From positions 330,001 through 394,000 of the forward strand of contig JACSYO010001006.1 in assembly GCA_016806645.1 (NCBI GenBank): a stretch of 64,000 bases of DNA. The letters run 5' to 3'. Within the stretch, counting starts at the first letter, position 1; each line of letters starts with the position of its first letter. Position numbers and translations under genes: made by a program. This DNA comes from Ophiodon elongatus (Eukaryota > Chordata > Actinopteri > Perciformes > Hexagrammidae). Positions 10,802 to 23,002 of this stretch are shown here, in pieces. The notes beneath the pieces were generated by a model. It saw only the letters and a program-made list of their open reading frames with translations. It was not told the origin of the DNA and did no database searches.

Positions 10802-13708
10802 TGGTCTTCATCAGTATTGTTTGTTTGTCTTTACATTTGTATCATCGTAAATGGTGCTAAATCAGAAATCCAGAGCATATCTATCGCCTCCACCAACTCT
10901 CCACGCGGCCGGCTCACAGCCAACAGGGCTGACGGCGCTAACCCCGTGTGTCACGTTTCCACGACGACGCCGTCGGTCTGAAGGCGTTATCAGGTGTGAC
11001 CCCGCGCTGACTTGAAAAACTTGTTAAACTACATTCAGGACACTGGTTTTGTTCAGTTGTTTTAAAGGCGCCATAGATACAGTTGTGTTGAGTAACGTGA
11101 CTGTACGTAGTTATTACTTTGTCAATGACGGAGGTGGGATTAATGTGAGTGAATGTTTTCACCTTTCTAGTAACTTGCCCAACACCGTTTACCCAATGAG
11201 TCGTTTCCATTCCCGTATTTCAACAGTGAGGATGTTCTATTTAGACACAGTTACAACTGTATCTAATATCTGAGGAATGCTTCAGCCGTTCTAGCAAAGT
11301 CCTTATCAGCATCTTAATCTCACCCAGTAATGTTCCATACTGTTACTTCATTTTATTGTTGGTATTCTATCCATTAAAGGAACGGTGTGTAACATTAATG
11401 GGGGATTCATTGGCAGAAATGGAATGTAATATGCATAACTATGTTTTAATCAGTGTATAATGACCTGAAACTAGGGATAGTTATGTTTTTGTTAGCTCCT
11501 TTTCCACAGAGTCCGCCCATTGTCAAACCACCCACCCCCCACACCCATGAAGTGACGATCACTCAAGTGGACGACAACTACGCTCGTTACTGTACGTGCA
11601 ATAAAACATTTGAGAGTAAAAATCAAATACTTCATCAATACATCTGTTCAACAAGCACAACCCCATAAACAAAAGTAAAACCTAATTAAATCGTCTCTGT
11701 CCGCAGTCTGTCGTCCAGCACAGCGTGAAAGATCAGCCCTTTTCTTTCACCAAGCTTAAACAGAAGCCGTCTGTCTGTTCTTGTAAACTTCTCTGCTGGC
11801 TGAGACAAAGCAGTCAGGAGGATCGACTGATACTATCCCATTTCTGTGTTCTTCATTATTGATTATCATCATTTATTAACTTAATGACTTTGCTGTTGTA
11901 AACATTACTGTTGCTGCTCTAGAAACAATCATTAGTTATTTCTAAATTATAAATGATCCTGCCTCTTCTGAATTTGTTTTAAAAATTCTGTGTGTTTTTA
12001 AAAAGGAATTATTTAATCACAAAGAGTATTGATAAGACTAGCTCCTTGTAGTACTAAAAGCTTAAAGATACCCATCTTTACCTGAGGGCCACGTAGTTCT
12101 AGAGACGGGCAAGCGGAGGGATACGTTGTTGCATGCGATCTGCAACCTCACCACTAGATGCCGCTAAATCTAGCACACTGTTCTTTTTATAAGTCCGCTC
12201 GTCTTTCCAGGTTCTGACAAACAGAAACAACTCTTCAAAGTGTGTTTGCAGTTGCCCAGCAGAAAAAAGGCTTTTACTCAAAGAAATACAAACTAAAAAA
12301 GGTTGTGTTTTAAATAAATTTATATAAAAAAAAAAAAAAGAAAAAGAAAAAAGCATTTACCCACTGAAGCAGAACGAACACCTATCACTTGTTTTCCTTG
12401 TGTAACACAGAATACATTCTGAATAGGCTTGTTTGGTAGCCTTAACAGAATAAAATAATCAAGCAAAGAGTTGCCAACTTCAACACAAAAGGTAACAAAC
12501 ACAGCCCATGATGACGGGGTGGAGGAGGAGGAGGAGGAGGGGGACGGGGACAGCAAAATGAGTACAAAAAAAAACAAAAAAAACAAAATACTAATGAGGG
12601 TTAAGTGCAGCACTGGTCAGAATCATATAGCGTAGATTCAGTCGAAATTTTCTTCAGTTCCATATTCAGATAATCTGCTCAAGTACATTGTCTCTAGATC
12701 CGTAACATGCAAGCTTGATGAAGCATATGGTCAAATACGCATGGGAATATACTTTCTCATAGGATATTTGTAAAATCTGAAAAAAAGAAAAAAATCTGTA
12801 GATGTACAGTGATAAAGCAATTTCATTTGCTGGAATCAGCAGAAAAAAAGGAACATCCACTCCATAGATAGTGTTTTCTTTACTACATTCATTTCACTGA
12901 ACAAAGAGTCCACATATATATAAAAAAAAAAAAAAAAAAAAAAAAAAGGATTCCCAAAATATCATGTTGTGATGTTTAAATGTTCTTAAAGACCCCACTT
13001 ATAGCTTTTAGTTAAATTATTACTAGATAGTATCTGTGCCTTGGGAAACGGAGAAACACTCAAAAAAGATCCAAAGATACACTCTTACAACGGAATACTG
13101 CATATCTACTCACGACTGGGTTTAGGTAGGTCGACATGGAGGCTAGCTGCCGGAGGCGGGAATGTTCACACGCACGTTACACACGCTTGCTTCCCTTTTC
13201 GCGGAATACACTACTGGTGATTCCGCTCGGTTGCTTTTCTCTATCCGACAAACAGTAAAGCGCTTGTTTGCAATGCTACCAGGATGAGGCTCCTTTTCCG
13301 TCTTTGGGGGAAGTTTCAGGACTCCTTGCTTGTCCAATAAAAGTTTTTTTCTCTTTTTTTCTTTTTTATCTGGAAATCTCAGATTTGTGAAAATGTCTCC
13401 CTGTGCTTCTTCTTGCCGTCTGGGTCTCAAGCTTCATCAGCAACTCTTTGATTTTCAAATTTGGTCTTTAGTTTTTGCATCGTACTGTATTTCGTGGTCT
13501 TAAATATATGGAAGAGGATCGTGGGTGGGGTGTGGGGGGAGGAGGAGGGTTCGAACATTCTGTAGTCCCGCGGGTGTTTCCGAGTCTCGTCTGTTTTTTT
13601 GTTTGTTTTTTGGCACCTTGGAGTAGATGATGGAGGGGTGAGAGTGTGGGAGGTGTGAGGCTCAATGCGTACAGGAGAGCAAGGGGTCAGGACGCAGACC
13701 GGCGTGTG

Positions 13709-13776
<68 letters not shown>

Positions 13777-13785
13777 GGGGGGAGG
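10802..13785. other. Gene-free stretch; right part probably foxk2 3'UTR
   Basis: No coding exon was found here. The right part must contain the foxk2 3'UTR, which reads leftward from the stop at 13786. A minus-strand AATAAA (plus TTTATT at 11872-11877) is one possible end, giving a UTR of about 1.9 kb. Poly-A runs occur at about 12329-12343 and 12921-12946, and there is a GGA-rich patch near 12522-12545. The assignment is by position only. Confidence 0.35.
13706..13774. repeat. (TG)n microsatellite just after the foxk2 stop
   Basis: A nearly pure TG run ends in a G9 tract about a dozen bases from the foxk2 stop codon (13786-13788). The start of the foxk2 3'UTR therefore reads as a C-run followed by a CA repeat. 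Confidence 0.9.
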
Positions 13786-13853
13786 CTACTTGTCACCGAT
13801 CTGTTCACTGACCCCCGCTTCTCCGGCTCTGTCCGTGGTGCCGTTTTTGATGG

Positions 13854-13893
<40 letters not shown>

Positions 13894-14532
13894 GGCGGCG
13901 GCCACTGCTGCTACTCCACCCTCCTCTTCCTCCTCTGTTTTCACCCTCTTTGATTGGGGTTGGTCTTGCAGTTCTCCATTCTGCCTCTTGGTAGGGAGGG
14001 AGGCCGAGGCTGAGGCGTGGGCCGCCAGGAGGTGGAGAGGGTTTGCAACAGCTGGCAGAAAGAAGAAAGAAATGAGGAGTTACTATAACTGCTTTGGATC
14101 GGCAGAGACAAAATACATGCTCATAGCCATGTTCACCAAGACATCTTTGACCTTGCTATGTACCGTACACACACGTACATACATACGTCCTTTTTTTTTT
14201 TTTTTTTTTATGTGATCCTATGATCAAGGCTGAAACATCCTTCAGCAAATATCCACATTACAAAAACGACCATGGAGAAATGCTTTTGCCAGTCGCCGCT
14301 ACATGTCAATTCTAGTGCGAGTGCAGGATACAGACGCTCAACGCGACAGGCTGTGTGAGCGTACATGGCGGGACACCGTACGCTGCATCTGTCAGTGCAA
14401 ACGGGGCGTTTCATATTGCCGTCCGTCCCGGCTCACTTACTTCCCTCGCAAATCTTTTTTTCATGCTATTCCGCTGATCGATAATTGGCGGTGAAGTTAA
14501 CGTGCAGAGAAGCACAGTAAGTAACAGAGTGT

Positions 14533-14565
<33 letters not shown>

Positions 14566-17500
14566 ACCTGTGTTAGCAGCGGTAGTGATGGGGAACAGGT
14601 GGGTCCCGTTTTGTGTGATGGCCTTTATCGGGAGCTGGTGCTGACCCAGAGGGGCTTGTTGCACGATGGTCAGCGTCGTCAGAGGCGCAGCCTGAGAGCT
14701 CTGGATGATGCGGCTGACTCCGCCTATCGACGAGGCTGTGATGGATGGGATCGGCTCCACTTTGACTGCACGCGGGGAGAGAAAAAAAAAAAAATGATAT
14801 CAAACTTAATTTGACACATACAGTCGAAAACAGAAATGCTGTGGAAATGAAAACAGTGTGGACAGGGAACTCACGTTTGATCTCTCGGTGCTCTCCGCCG
14901 CCGTTCTCCTGAGGTTCGGGGCTCACTCTGGCAACATGCTTCCCGCCGACAGTTGCCACGGCGACGGCCGGGATCTGGTGGACGACATGCACCGTCTGCA
15001 TGACGGGGGCGGAGTTAACCGACGTGGTCATGATGGCTGGCGACGCCATGGTGTAGGTCACAGGCTTCATGGTCGTTTGAGGCATCTGGCGCTGCACGGC
15101 AATCAAGACCGGCTGGTTGTTGAGGGGGGAGCCTATCGGGGGAGAGGGGGGGGGGCATCACACACGAATGAAGCAACAGTGAGTACTATTTTCAACCATT
15201 TGGGGGCTTCAAATGTCATCCCTTTCATCCAGAGGACAAAACAAATAAGTTACGCTTTACCAGGGGAGCTCTGTGCAAAGCGGGCCTCTTGGATGACGGC
15301 GAGCTTGGGCTGGACTGGAGCATTTTGGGTGGGGGCTGGCGGCGGGGTTGGCTCTGGCTCCATGGGGACAGGGGACCCCTCTCTGGACAGGCTGTCTGGA
15401 GTCTGGACCCCGCTGGAGTGAGCAGACAGGGCCCCTGTGTGGCTGGGAGAAGCTGGAGCGCTCCTGGGACGGAGGAAGAAGGAAGGTTGATTATCGACAC
15501 ACGTAGTAGTACAAACTAGCGAAGTCATACGCTCGTGTCTAAGTTAATAGGGGACACATCACGAAAAAATATTTCGGTGCTTGTGGACATACATTTGTGT
15601 ATCTGGAGGGGAGAACTGTGAAATAGGACGAGCCAGTCAGTTTTTTTTGTGGGCTGCTTAGATCAGAAAACATGTGATTCAACAAGCCAATCAGATTTGG
15701 CTCCCCTTCCTACATCACAAGCAGGCTCATAAGAATAGGTTTGTTCGTAATGGACTGCTTCTCGTCTGGAAACTAGACGAGAGCAGGCGGCAGCATCACG
15801 GGGCGTTGACAAGAAACTGCAGTGAAGTCGGACAGTTTTCAGCTGCCTTTAAAGAATAAACAGGAAGTCACAGAAACAGTTACTTCCTGTTAGAACCGAT
15901 CTGTAGGCTACTTGTAGTTTACAGACCTTGTTCGGATTTATTCATGTGTTTATAAATATATATTTATGTAGAAATGTGCGTGTATCTGCATCCTTTGTTC
16001 TTTTAATGTCTGCCTGTGAAACACTTTGCTGCTCGTTTTGATATGTGTTAAATAAATGCACTTTATTATTATGGATCACACAAGATATGTCCTTAGATTA
16101 AACCTGAGACTAACAACAATCCAACAATCGAGCATTAAATATTACAACTACACAGAAAATTAGGATTTTCTACAAAACGTGGTGTTTGTTGTCAAATCTA
16201 AGAGCCAATCAGCTCTCTGATGTGGTGACAGCCAGGCGTTTCCCATCATGCATTGGGTCATGCAGTCGGTGGAGAGCAACTGCGGCGCCTGGCTCTCGTG
16301 AGGTCGTCGTTGACCACGTGTGCATGACGTCAGAGCAAATCGGGATCAAGTCGGACACAAATCTACCCAGCATGCATTGTGTGCCGATCGCCGGTGATCG
16401 ATTCTGCGCAGAATATACCGCCCACCATCTGAGCATCTCCACCCACGGCTTGAGAACTACTTGGTTTAAAGAGACAGGCGCTAAAACGGAGTGTTTTCAG
16501 ACTGACGGTGGATACAGGTTTATTCAGACAGACTGTGAGAGGAATGATGTGGTTTTTGAACATTAAAGCATGTAAACATGTTCTCACAGAAACCCCTAAT
16601 AAAAGTACCAACTAGAAGACGAGCCTGATATGGGCCCCTTTAAAGTGCTCCGTACCTGGAGGAGAGAGGACCCACAGGGGTCCTGAAGCAGGGCACTCCC
16701 CTCGGCCGGCGCTTCCTGAAGGCCTGTTCGATCAGCTTGCCCTCGGAGGCGGGGTCGATCCTCCAGAAGGAGCCCTTGCCCGGCTCCTCCTGAGAGCGGG
16801 CCACTTTGATGAAGTACCGGTTCAGGGACAAGTTGTGGCGGATGGAGTTCTGTAAAACACCCAAGACGCACGCCAACGTTACCAAAAGCCGTGCGACACT
16901 TTTAAATGATGTGCATTCCTGTTATATGGTGTTGGAATATATCAAATGTTTGCATTTACAAGGTTTACGTATGACGACCGACCCTTCAGTCCTGATGGAG
17001 AGAGTAACTGAACGGGGTCTGCGTTACTGTACAGCCACAGACACACTGAGTGTAAACAACGGTACAATGGAAGAGACTGACCTGCCAGCCTTTATCAGCC
17101 GTTCTGTAGTAGGGGTAGTTCTTGGTGATGTGGGTGTATATTCCATTCAGCGTGAGCTGTTTGTCCGGGGCCATGGTGATCGCTTGGACTATTAGTTGTG
17201 CATATGAGTACGGAGGTTTGGAGTCATCCTGTGGACAAGAAAAAGAAAAAAGGAGGAAGGGAATGGGTTTTTGTAAGTGAAATAAATAAAAAAAGGTTGC
17301 ATCGTCTCCCACTAGTTAGATCACAAGCGCATACATGCACGAGCGCGCACGGACTCGGACGTCGCAAAGTTCAACCAGGTCCTGTGCTTCAAAGTCTATG
17401 TTGTTGTGAGCGTTGGGCAATATTTAGACTTCAATGAGTAACCAGGGACAGTGTTCGAGGCGCTGACAACCGGCTCACCTTTGGGCTGTCTTCACCTGAG

Positions 17501-18008
17501 GCCTCTTTGTCGTTTTCTGAGTGGGAGTTGTCCCCTATTAGGTCAGAGGCCAGGACGCGGCCTGTCCTGTAGCTGGAGAGTCCCGCCCCCCGCGGACTTG
17601 ACGGACAGGAGTTTGCCGCACTGAGAAATAAAAAACAAAAAAAACATCTGTAATTCTGATCTCATGTGACAAAACAACCACTTCAATGAGAAAACGTAGA
17701 CAGTATTATCATTGTACACTCACCTGATGGTGCCAGTAGGTGAAGGCAGCGGGCTCATGAGGTGGGCAATGTTGTCAGGAATGTTGATGGTCAGAGGGGA
17801 AATTTGGGGTTGGACGGGCTTGACCGGTGATTCCGGCACGTTCCTTGGCTCCTTCTTGTCGTTGGACAGGGCTGTGAACGTGATCTTTATACTTGTGCTG
17901 GGGAACCGGAAACAACACCTGGCAACGAAAGACGAGCACAAAGGTCAAGTGCGTGTTTCAACGTTGGTACATTTCCACTTAAAATCCCCGTGTGACGAAT
18001 GACATAAG

Positions 18009-18070
<62 letters not shown>

Positions 18071-19590
18071 GGGGGGGGTTACTGCCATGCCAATTGTGTG
18101 GACGGACAGAACGAGCGTCCTGCCTGGCAACAGGTCCAACTGAGGCCAAGAGAGGAGCCCCGAGTTTCAAACTCGCAGTTTAAATATGGACGTCCACCAT
18201 GACCATTATGTAACACATCGTGTCTAACGTGTCTCATTTATTATTAATAGAGTATATTTGGACCAGTTGCTGACACTTTCCAATGATTTACTCCTGTGGC
18301 TGGGGGGGAGGGGGGGGGGGACACCACACTGACATATCACACCTCAGTGTTTATGAAGATTAGATGTAAAACGTGAGTTACCACAACAACAACAATTCAA
18401 GGTGCGCTTAGGGAGATTACCAAGTGAAAGAAGAGAAGACAAACAAGGCCAGCAGTGTAAACATGCCGACATTGTAACCCGAGGCCAAGTTGACATTGAG
18501 CCAGCTCAGATTAACTACAGCACGAGCCTTAGCATCCTTGTTGACGTTGTCACACGGACACAAACAAAGTGTTGTTCCCAGTATATAACAGTAATGCTGC
18601 TCTTTTTCTCTCTTTTTATTAATAAAGTAAAATACGCTGCATGTTGTGTTGCAGGACGTCGGACAGTTACCCTACAAGTCCAGCTGTTAGCATATTGCTA
18701 GCATGTTATGGGACAGTGGCAGTTGAGTGTTAGCCCCCAAAAAACAATACAGTAAGTTCTCTAGTTTTGCACCAAATTCGATAACAATGATATCCCATGT
18801 AATGCTGCCCGCTCCGCTCAGTGAACACAGACACTGGGGACATGTGGTGGAGAGGGTTTGTATGGCTTCAGGCCACTCTGCAGTTCGGCATGCAGGAAAC
18901 ACCGGGGAGTAAAAAAGAAACGCATTGTTTTACTATTTTACATAAAAAGCTACCTTCCACGTAACGCCAATGCACTGGGGCCGGCGACTCCCTTCAGGAC
19001 ACTAACGTCGGTGGACTGTGTGCCGAATGAACCGGATGAACCCACACGACTAGCACACGGTGGTGAACCACGGTACCGGTGTTTTGGGGACTAACGGGAC
19101 TAACGGGACTGTCTGGCTCAGAGACGTCCGGTGACGTTGTCGTCATACAAACAAGCAGCAAGCGATCAGACTCGCGTTTCCTGACACAGCACGTGCAAAC
19201 ACCGCTGCGGGACAACAAAACAATAACAACACACGGAGACCCACAAACCCGCTAAATGTCCGTGGCCCGAGCCCCCCGGCCGGGTCAACCTTACATGCGT
19301 GGGAGCTGGAGGGGGGGCGCCCCTCTCCTCTGGAACACCCCTTCAACAAACACCCCGTTTTTCCCGAGGCATCGGAGGTAGAACTCCCCCGTGCCGGTGC
19401 CGTCCTCCCCCGCGGTGAATATTTCGAGGTGCCGCCGGGAGATGAAGCTGGAGTGCCCCATGCTGACGTCCACCGAGCCCTGCGAGGAGTTCCGGCCGAT
19501 GGTCACCGACCTTTTCTTCATCAGATACTCGAATTCTCGGCCCTCCAGCCGGGCTACAGCCGACCCCGACATCCCGCTTACCACCGCCAT
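13786..19590 (-). CDS. foxk2: FOXK2 forkhead transcription factor (FHA + forkhead)
   Basis: Nine exons on the minus strand: 19590-19295, 17918-17724, 17620-17479, 17228-17082, 16849-16656, 15463-15261, 15132-14875, 14765-14568 and 14051-13786 (TAG). All phases join, giving 632 aa. Residues about 12-105 form the FHA domain (RKRSVTIGRNSSQGSVDVS-like block, SFISRRHLE). Residues about 215-305 form the forkhead domain (KPPYSYAQLIVQAI, GWQ/NSIRHNLSLNRYFIKV, GKGSFWRIDP). The FHA and forkhead sequences match FOXK2 rather than FOXK1 (YLMKK, PDKQLTLNGIYTHITKNYP). From family knowledge, FOXK2 binds GTAAACA sites and phospho-Thr partners, recruiting repressors such as Sin3 and the BAP1 complex. The N-terminus is short, lacking the Ala/Gly-rich leader of mammals, and the last exon has 13 consecutive Asn and a divergent tail. 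An in-frame Met at 19638 is an alternative start. Confidence 0.93.
14535..14564. repeat. (GT)n tract adjoining the foxk2 exon 8 donor
   Basis: On the minus strand this is a CA repeat that begins 4-5 bases after the exon 8 5' splice site (AACACAG/GTGACACACA...). It is placed where CA-binding splicing factors could reach U1 sites. Confidence 0.9.
18010..18068. repeat. (TG)n microsatellite in foxk2 intron 1
   Basis: A pure TG run of about 59 bases, followed by a G10 run, lies in the first foxk2 intron about 90 bases upstream (minus strand) of exon 2. It is a simple-sequence repeat with no other role visible. Confidence 0.9.
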
Positions 19591-19890
19591 CTTCGGACGT
19601 ATCTGGTGGAGACTCGGAGGTGTGTGTGGGGCGGACACGTGCGGGCGGTTGCAGGGAATTCAAGGGGGGATATTTTTGGTTTCGTGAAAAAACGGGGGAT
19701 CAAATTTTACACCGTGGAGAATTTGGCTAGGAACGTGCCAGACCGGGGACACAGCGGCTCCGACCCACCGCCGCGAAGAAGAGGAAAAGGAGAGGCGCGT
19801 CGGCCAATCAGAAGCGGCCCAGCGGACGGAAGTGCGGAGACGGACAGCCCGTTGAGCCAATGGGAAGCCGCGCTGGGCAGGCAGATGTGT
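19591..19890 (-). promoter_or_regulatory. CpG-rich foxk2 5' region with NF-Y and ETS motifs
   Basis: The region just upstream of the foxk2 start is GC- and CpG-rich. It contains two CCAAT boxes (19804-19808 and 19857-19861) on either side of an ETS-type CGGAAGT at 19827-19833. This is typical of TATA-less housekeeping promoters. The exact start site cannot be read from sequence. Confidence 0.5.
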
Positions 19891-22029
19891 GGTGCTTACC
19901 AATGACAACAATAATAAAAATAGCCGTATAAAGTAGAGCTCGGTTGCAGCGCAGGCTGACACGCAGATGGGTGGAGAGATGTAAAGAGCGGCGCAGTGAT
20001 TTAAAGGAGGGGATTTTTACATTCTTAGACATACTATGACTTTTTTCATTACTTTTTTTCTGACTACAGTACAATTACATTTTTCAACATAGTATACTAT
20101 GACTTTTTTCGACATACGAGACCTATGAGTTGGTTTTTTTGGACATCAACACACCATGTGGTCCGTCTGCTCTGTAAATGGCTCTACTTTTGTCCACTTC
20201 TCCAGAAACATTTCTCCACTCTTAATAAATCAGCTTCCCACTTGTTTTGGGATCATTGTCCTAAATATTCTTTAACAGGTGGTCCCACCAAACGTCTGTG
20301 TCTTCTTGTGCAGCTCTACATTCATGAGCCAATAATAATAATAATGACTTCCAAGCCAGATGGCAGACTGTTTTGGTAGGCCTTGAAATGTTTTCTATTC
20401 CACGTGGACTGGTTTTCTGGCCACTTGGGGCAGCAGAAACTCGCTGTTTGATCCCCCACCAACTCCTGTGCTAAATATCGGACTCTTTCACTGCTTCACG
20501 CTCCACTTTGTTCGCTCCCCATTATGGAACCTGCATTAATTTAGACCAATGTATTTATTTCATCTTTGACTATTTATTTATCTTATTTATATATTATTAT
20601 TTATTTATTTTTTGTCATGAATGCCTCTTCTGTTTTTGTACTCTCTTATTTATTTACTTGTTTGGTTATCACCCCTTCCCAAACTCATTATTCTCATTCT
20701 CATTATTTTATTTTTTTTATTTATATGTATGTTTTTAATATATCAATTCGGGGCACTGTGACAGTCCGTCTCCCCCCCCCCCCCTAAAAAAAACGTAGGG
20801 TCTGAGAGCTGTTTTTCTTTTGGGGCCAAGCCCCTCCTTTAAGGGTCCAGGGGTGACCCAAAGCTGGACCAATCTGTACTAATAAATGTGTAAAAATACA
20901 CATATTACATTCAAAAACACTCAATGAATGATTAAATACTATTTCTTGTCAATAACTACAAAGTGAAACAATGACCCGGTTGACCCAGCCTGAATGATGA
21001 CCCGTTCTGGAGCTCCCTGAGGGGGCCTTGGTCCTGGTCCAGCCAATGGATGGGGCAGCACCTCCCGACTTTATTATTCAGATTTTTGTTATTGTAACAA
21101 TTTTAAACGTGCATGTTTATTGATGTTATCATTTTGTAATTTATGTTATTTGTTCTTTGTCTCTTGTCTTGCAATAAAAATAAATATATATATATATATT
21201 ATATATTTTTTTAGAAATACAAGGGAAAATAATAGGCACATACATGCAGAGTTGAATTTTTTCCAAACTTCAAAAATTAAATGGGCATTAAGTAATATAT
21301 GTTTGAAAGGTTTAAATAAGCCGATCATGACCCAGTTGTAATATGTACTCCTGCATAAATCCGGTTCCCCGCGCGGATCCCGCAGCCGGGGTTTCCGTGC
21401 TGCGGGTTCGTTTACTCGCTGTAGTACGGCGGCCACACCACGCTGGGACCAGTGTGTGCGGCTCTGTGTGCACGCGCGGAGGTCGTGGTAAATAACGGAC
21501 GCAAAGTCCCTTTAGACCGCCTTGACGTCGCCACAGAGGCGGACTCGGGTCCTCACCGACCCGAGTCCGCCTTTAGCCGCCGGGGTTCCGATGCCGGTGG
21601 ATGTGCTCCTTCAGACCGCATCAATATTCAAGAAAGCGAGCTGCACTGTAGCAAAAACCCATGCGCCATGTTCACACGTGGTTCTCTGGCAATGACGTAA
21701 TCCTTTCTGACTGAGCTGCGTTCAGGACCAATGCAGCCTGCGTGAGGCCGTAAAACACGTAGCTTCAGATCTAATGAGCTGCCAATAACTGGAGGGAAAT
21801 TACATAAAATGCCGGCAATATAATCTCTAAACTCAAGGACCCTTATTAGCTTTTTTATACATTTCAACCTATAGAATACAGTCCGATTCAGAATACAGTC
21901 CGATTCAGTATGCAAGACAAACAGTGTAGAGTCCTTAAAGACGAGCGGTGGGACTCTGGTAGTCCATCTATGAAGAAGACAAACAGGTTTCTCTGTATCA
22001 CCGTATGGCGGGAAATACTTTCATTCATT
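19891..22029. other. Intergenic DNA between foxk2 and the sulfotransferase remnants
   Basis: This stretch is mostly AT-rich with no supported gene. It includes a repeated motif ATACTATGACTTTTTTC (about 20030-20112), a T/A-rich stretch at 20550-20740, and a short TA microsatellite near 21184-21200. A CpG-rich patch at 21360-21620 contains a perfect inverted repeat, listed separately. Confidence 0.5.
21537..21572. repeat. Perfect 14-bp inverted repeat in a CpG-rich patch
   Basis: The arm AGGCGGACTCGGGT (21537-21550) is followed by an 8-base loop and its exact reverse complement (21559-21572). The GC-rich stem would be stable as a hairpin. No coding or promoter context was identified for it. 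Confidence 0.85.
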
Positions 22030-23002
22030 TTATTCCCATACAAATGTATATTTCACATCTTTCATTTTGTCTTTGTAAACGGCATCAAAGTACTCTGCCT
22101 CTGCCGGTGTTAGTTGGTTTTTCCAGTCTCCAGCAATTCCTGAAACAGAACATGTAAGAGGAGGAATCATATCGAAATGATGCGTGAAATGAGCTCCTTA
22201 TTGTGAATGATGCTTTTGAATGTAATTTTGCTATATGGTATTAAGTCTGTACACCAGTTAGTTGTAAAAGTATGGTTCGTCACTAGAAAGTGTGCTTAGC
22301 TCTATGAATCGCTTACATTAACAGTGGAATTGAAATAGTATTTCATTCATTGGAACTCACCTTTCCTGAGAAATTCAGACTTCGTCTGGTCCATGAATTC
22401 GCGCGGAACCGTGGAGTAGTCTGACATTTTGTTCCGCTTCATGTTCTTGAACAGACATCGGTCGGCTATCTCCTCCATCACCTCCGCCTCCAGAGATTTC
22501 CGCAAGAACCGAGCCATCCGGGCCACGGAGTCCTTCAGGTCCTGCGCCACAGAGAAACACAGACCGCCTCGCATTGCCTTTTTTTGATTCCTGCAAAAGC
22601 CTCAGGTGCACCAGAGACCGTTCAGGAGGTCCCACCACGCCCGCTAAGGGAGACGGGATGTGTGTACTGGTTCAAACCCATTGGCGGAGCTTGTCACGCC
22701 TCGTCTTTGTCACAGAGCATCTTTGTAGCATGCTGAACTAAGTTGGTTAAATCTACATTTGCTAGACACATTTTATTTATACATGCAAATATGCTTTACA
22801 TAATAGAGGAATGCTAAGAACACAATGGGTAGCATGCTACACCCATACAGCTGTGCTGAATGACAGCCTCATGGAGACGCCTGCATGGCTGTGGACTTTG
22901 ACTTTTTTGTCAAAACCTTGAGGCAGTTATGACAGTTTTTTTTTTGTTGCTGTTGAAAATCTCACCGTTATCATCTCTTCATAGGAGATGTGCATCCGAT
23001 TC
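22030..23002 (-). pseudogene. Cytosolic sulfotransferase remnant A, truncated by a LINE
   Basis: Three minus-strand pieces remain. The tail of an exon (about 23002-22966) encodes NRMHISYEEMIT and is followed by a GTGAGA donor. An intact 181-bp penultimate exon follows (22541-22361; DLKDSVARMARFL ... PREFMDQTKSEFLRKG), and then an intact last exon (22139-22030; IAGDWKNQLT ... KYTFVWE and TAA). 181 bp is the usual size of that exon in SULT genes, and RKGIAGDWKNQLT is the conserved PAPS-binding C-terminal motif (RKGxxGDWKN). The upstream exon breaks at about 23002, where LINE endonuclease sequence begins, so no full enzyme can be made from here. In intact genes the product moves sulfate from PAPS to hydroxyl or amine groups in the cytosol. 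No disabling change is visible within the two complete exons. Confidence 0.8.

Noticed and set aside
13786..19590. Assignment as FOXK1 because of proximity to radil
   Set aside because: FHA and forkhead sequences match FOXK2 at all positions I could compare (YLMKK, GHSSFISRRHLE, TLNGIYTHITKNYP).
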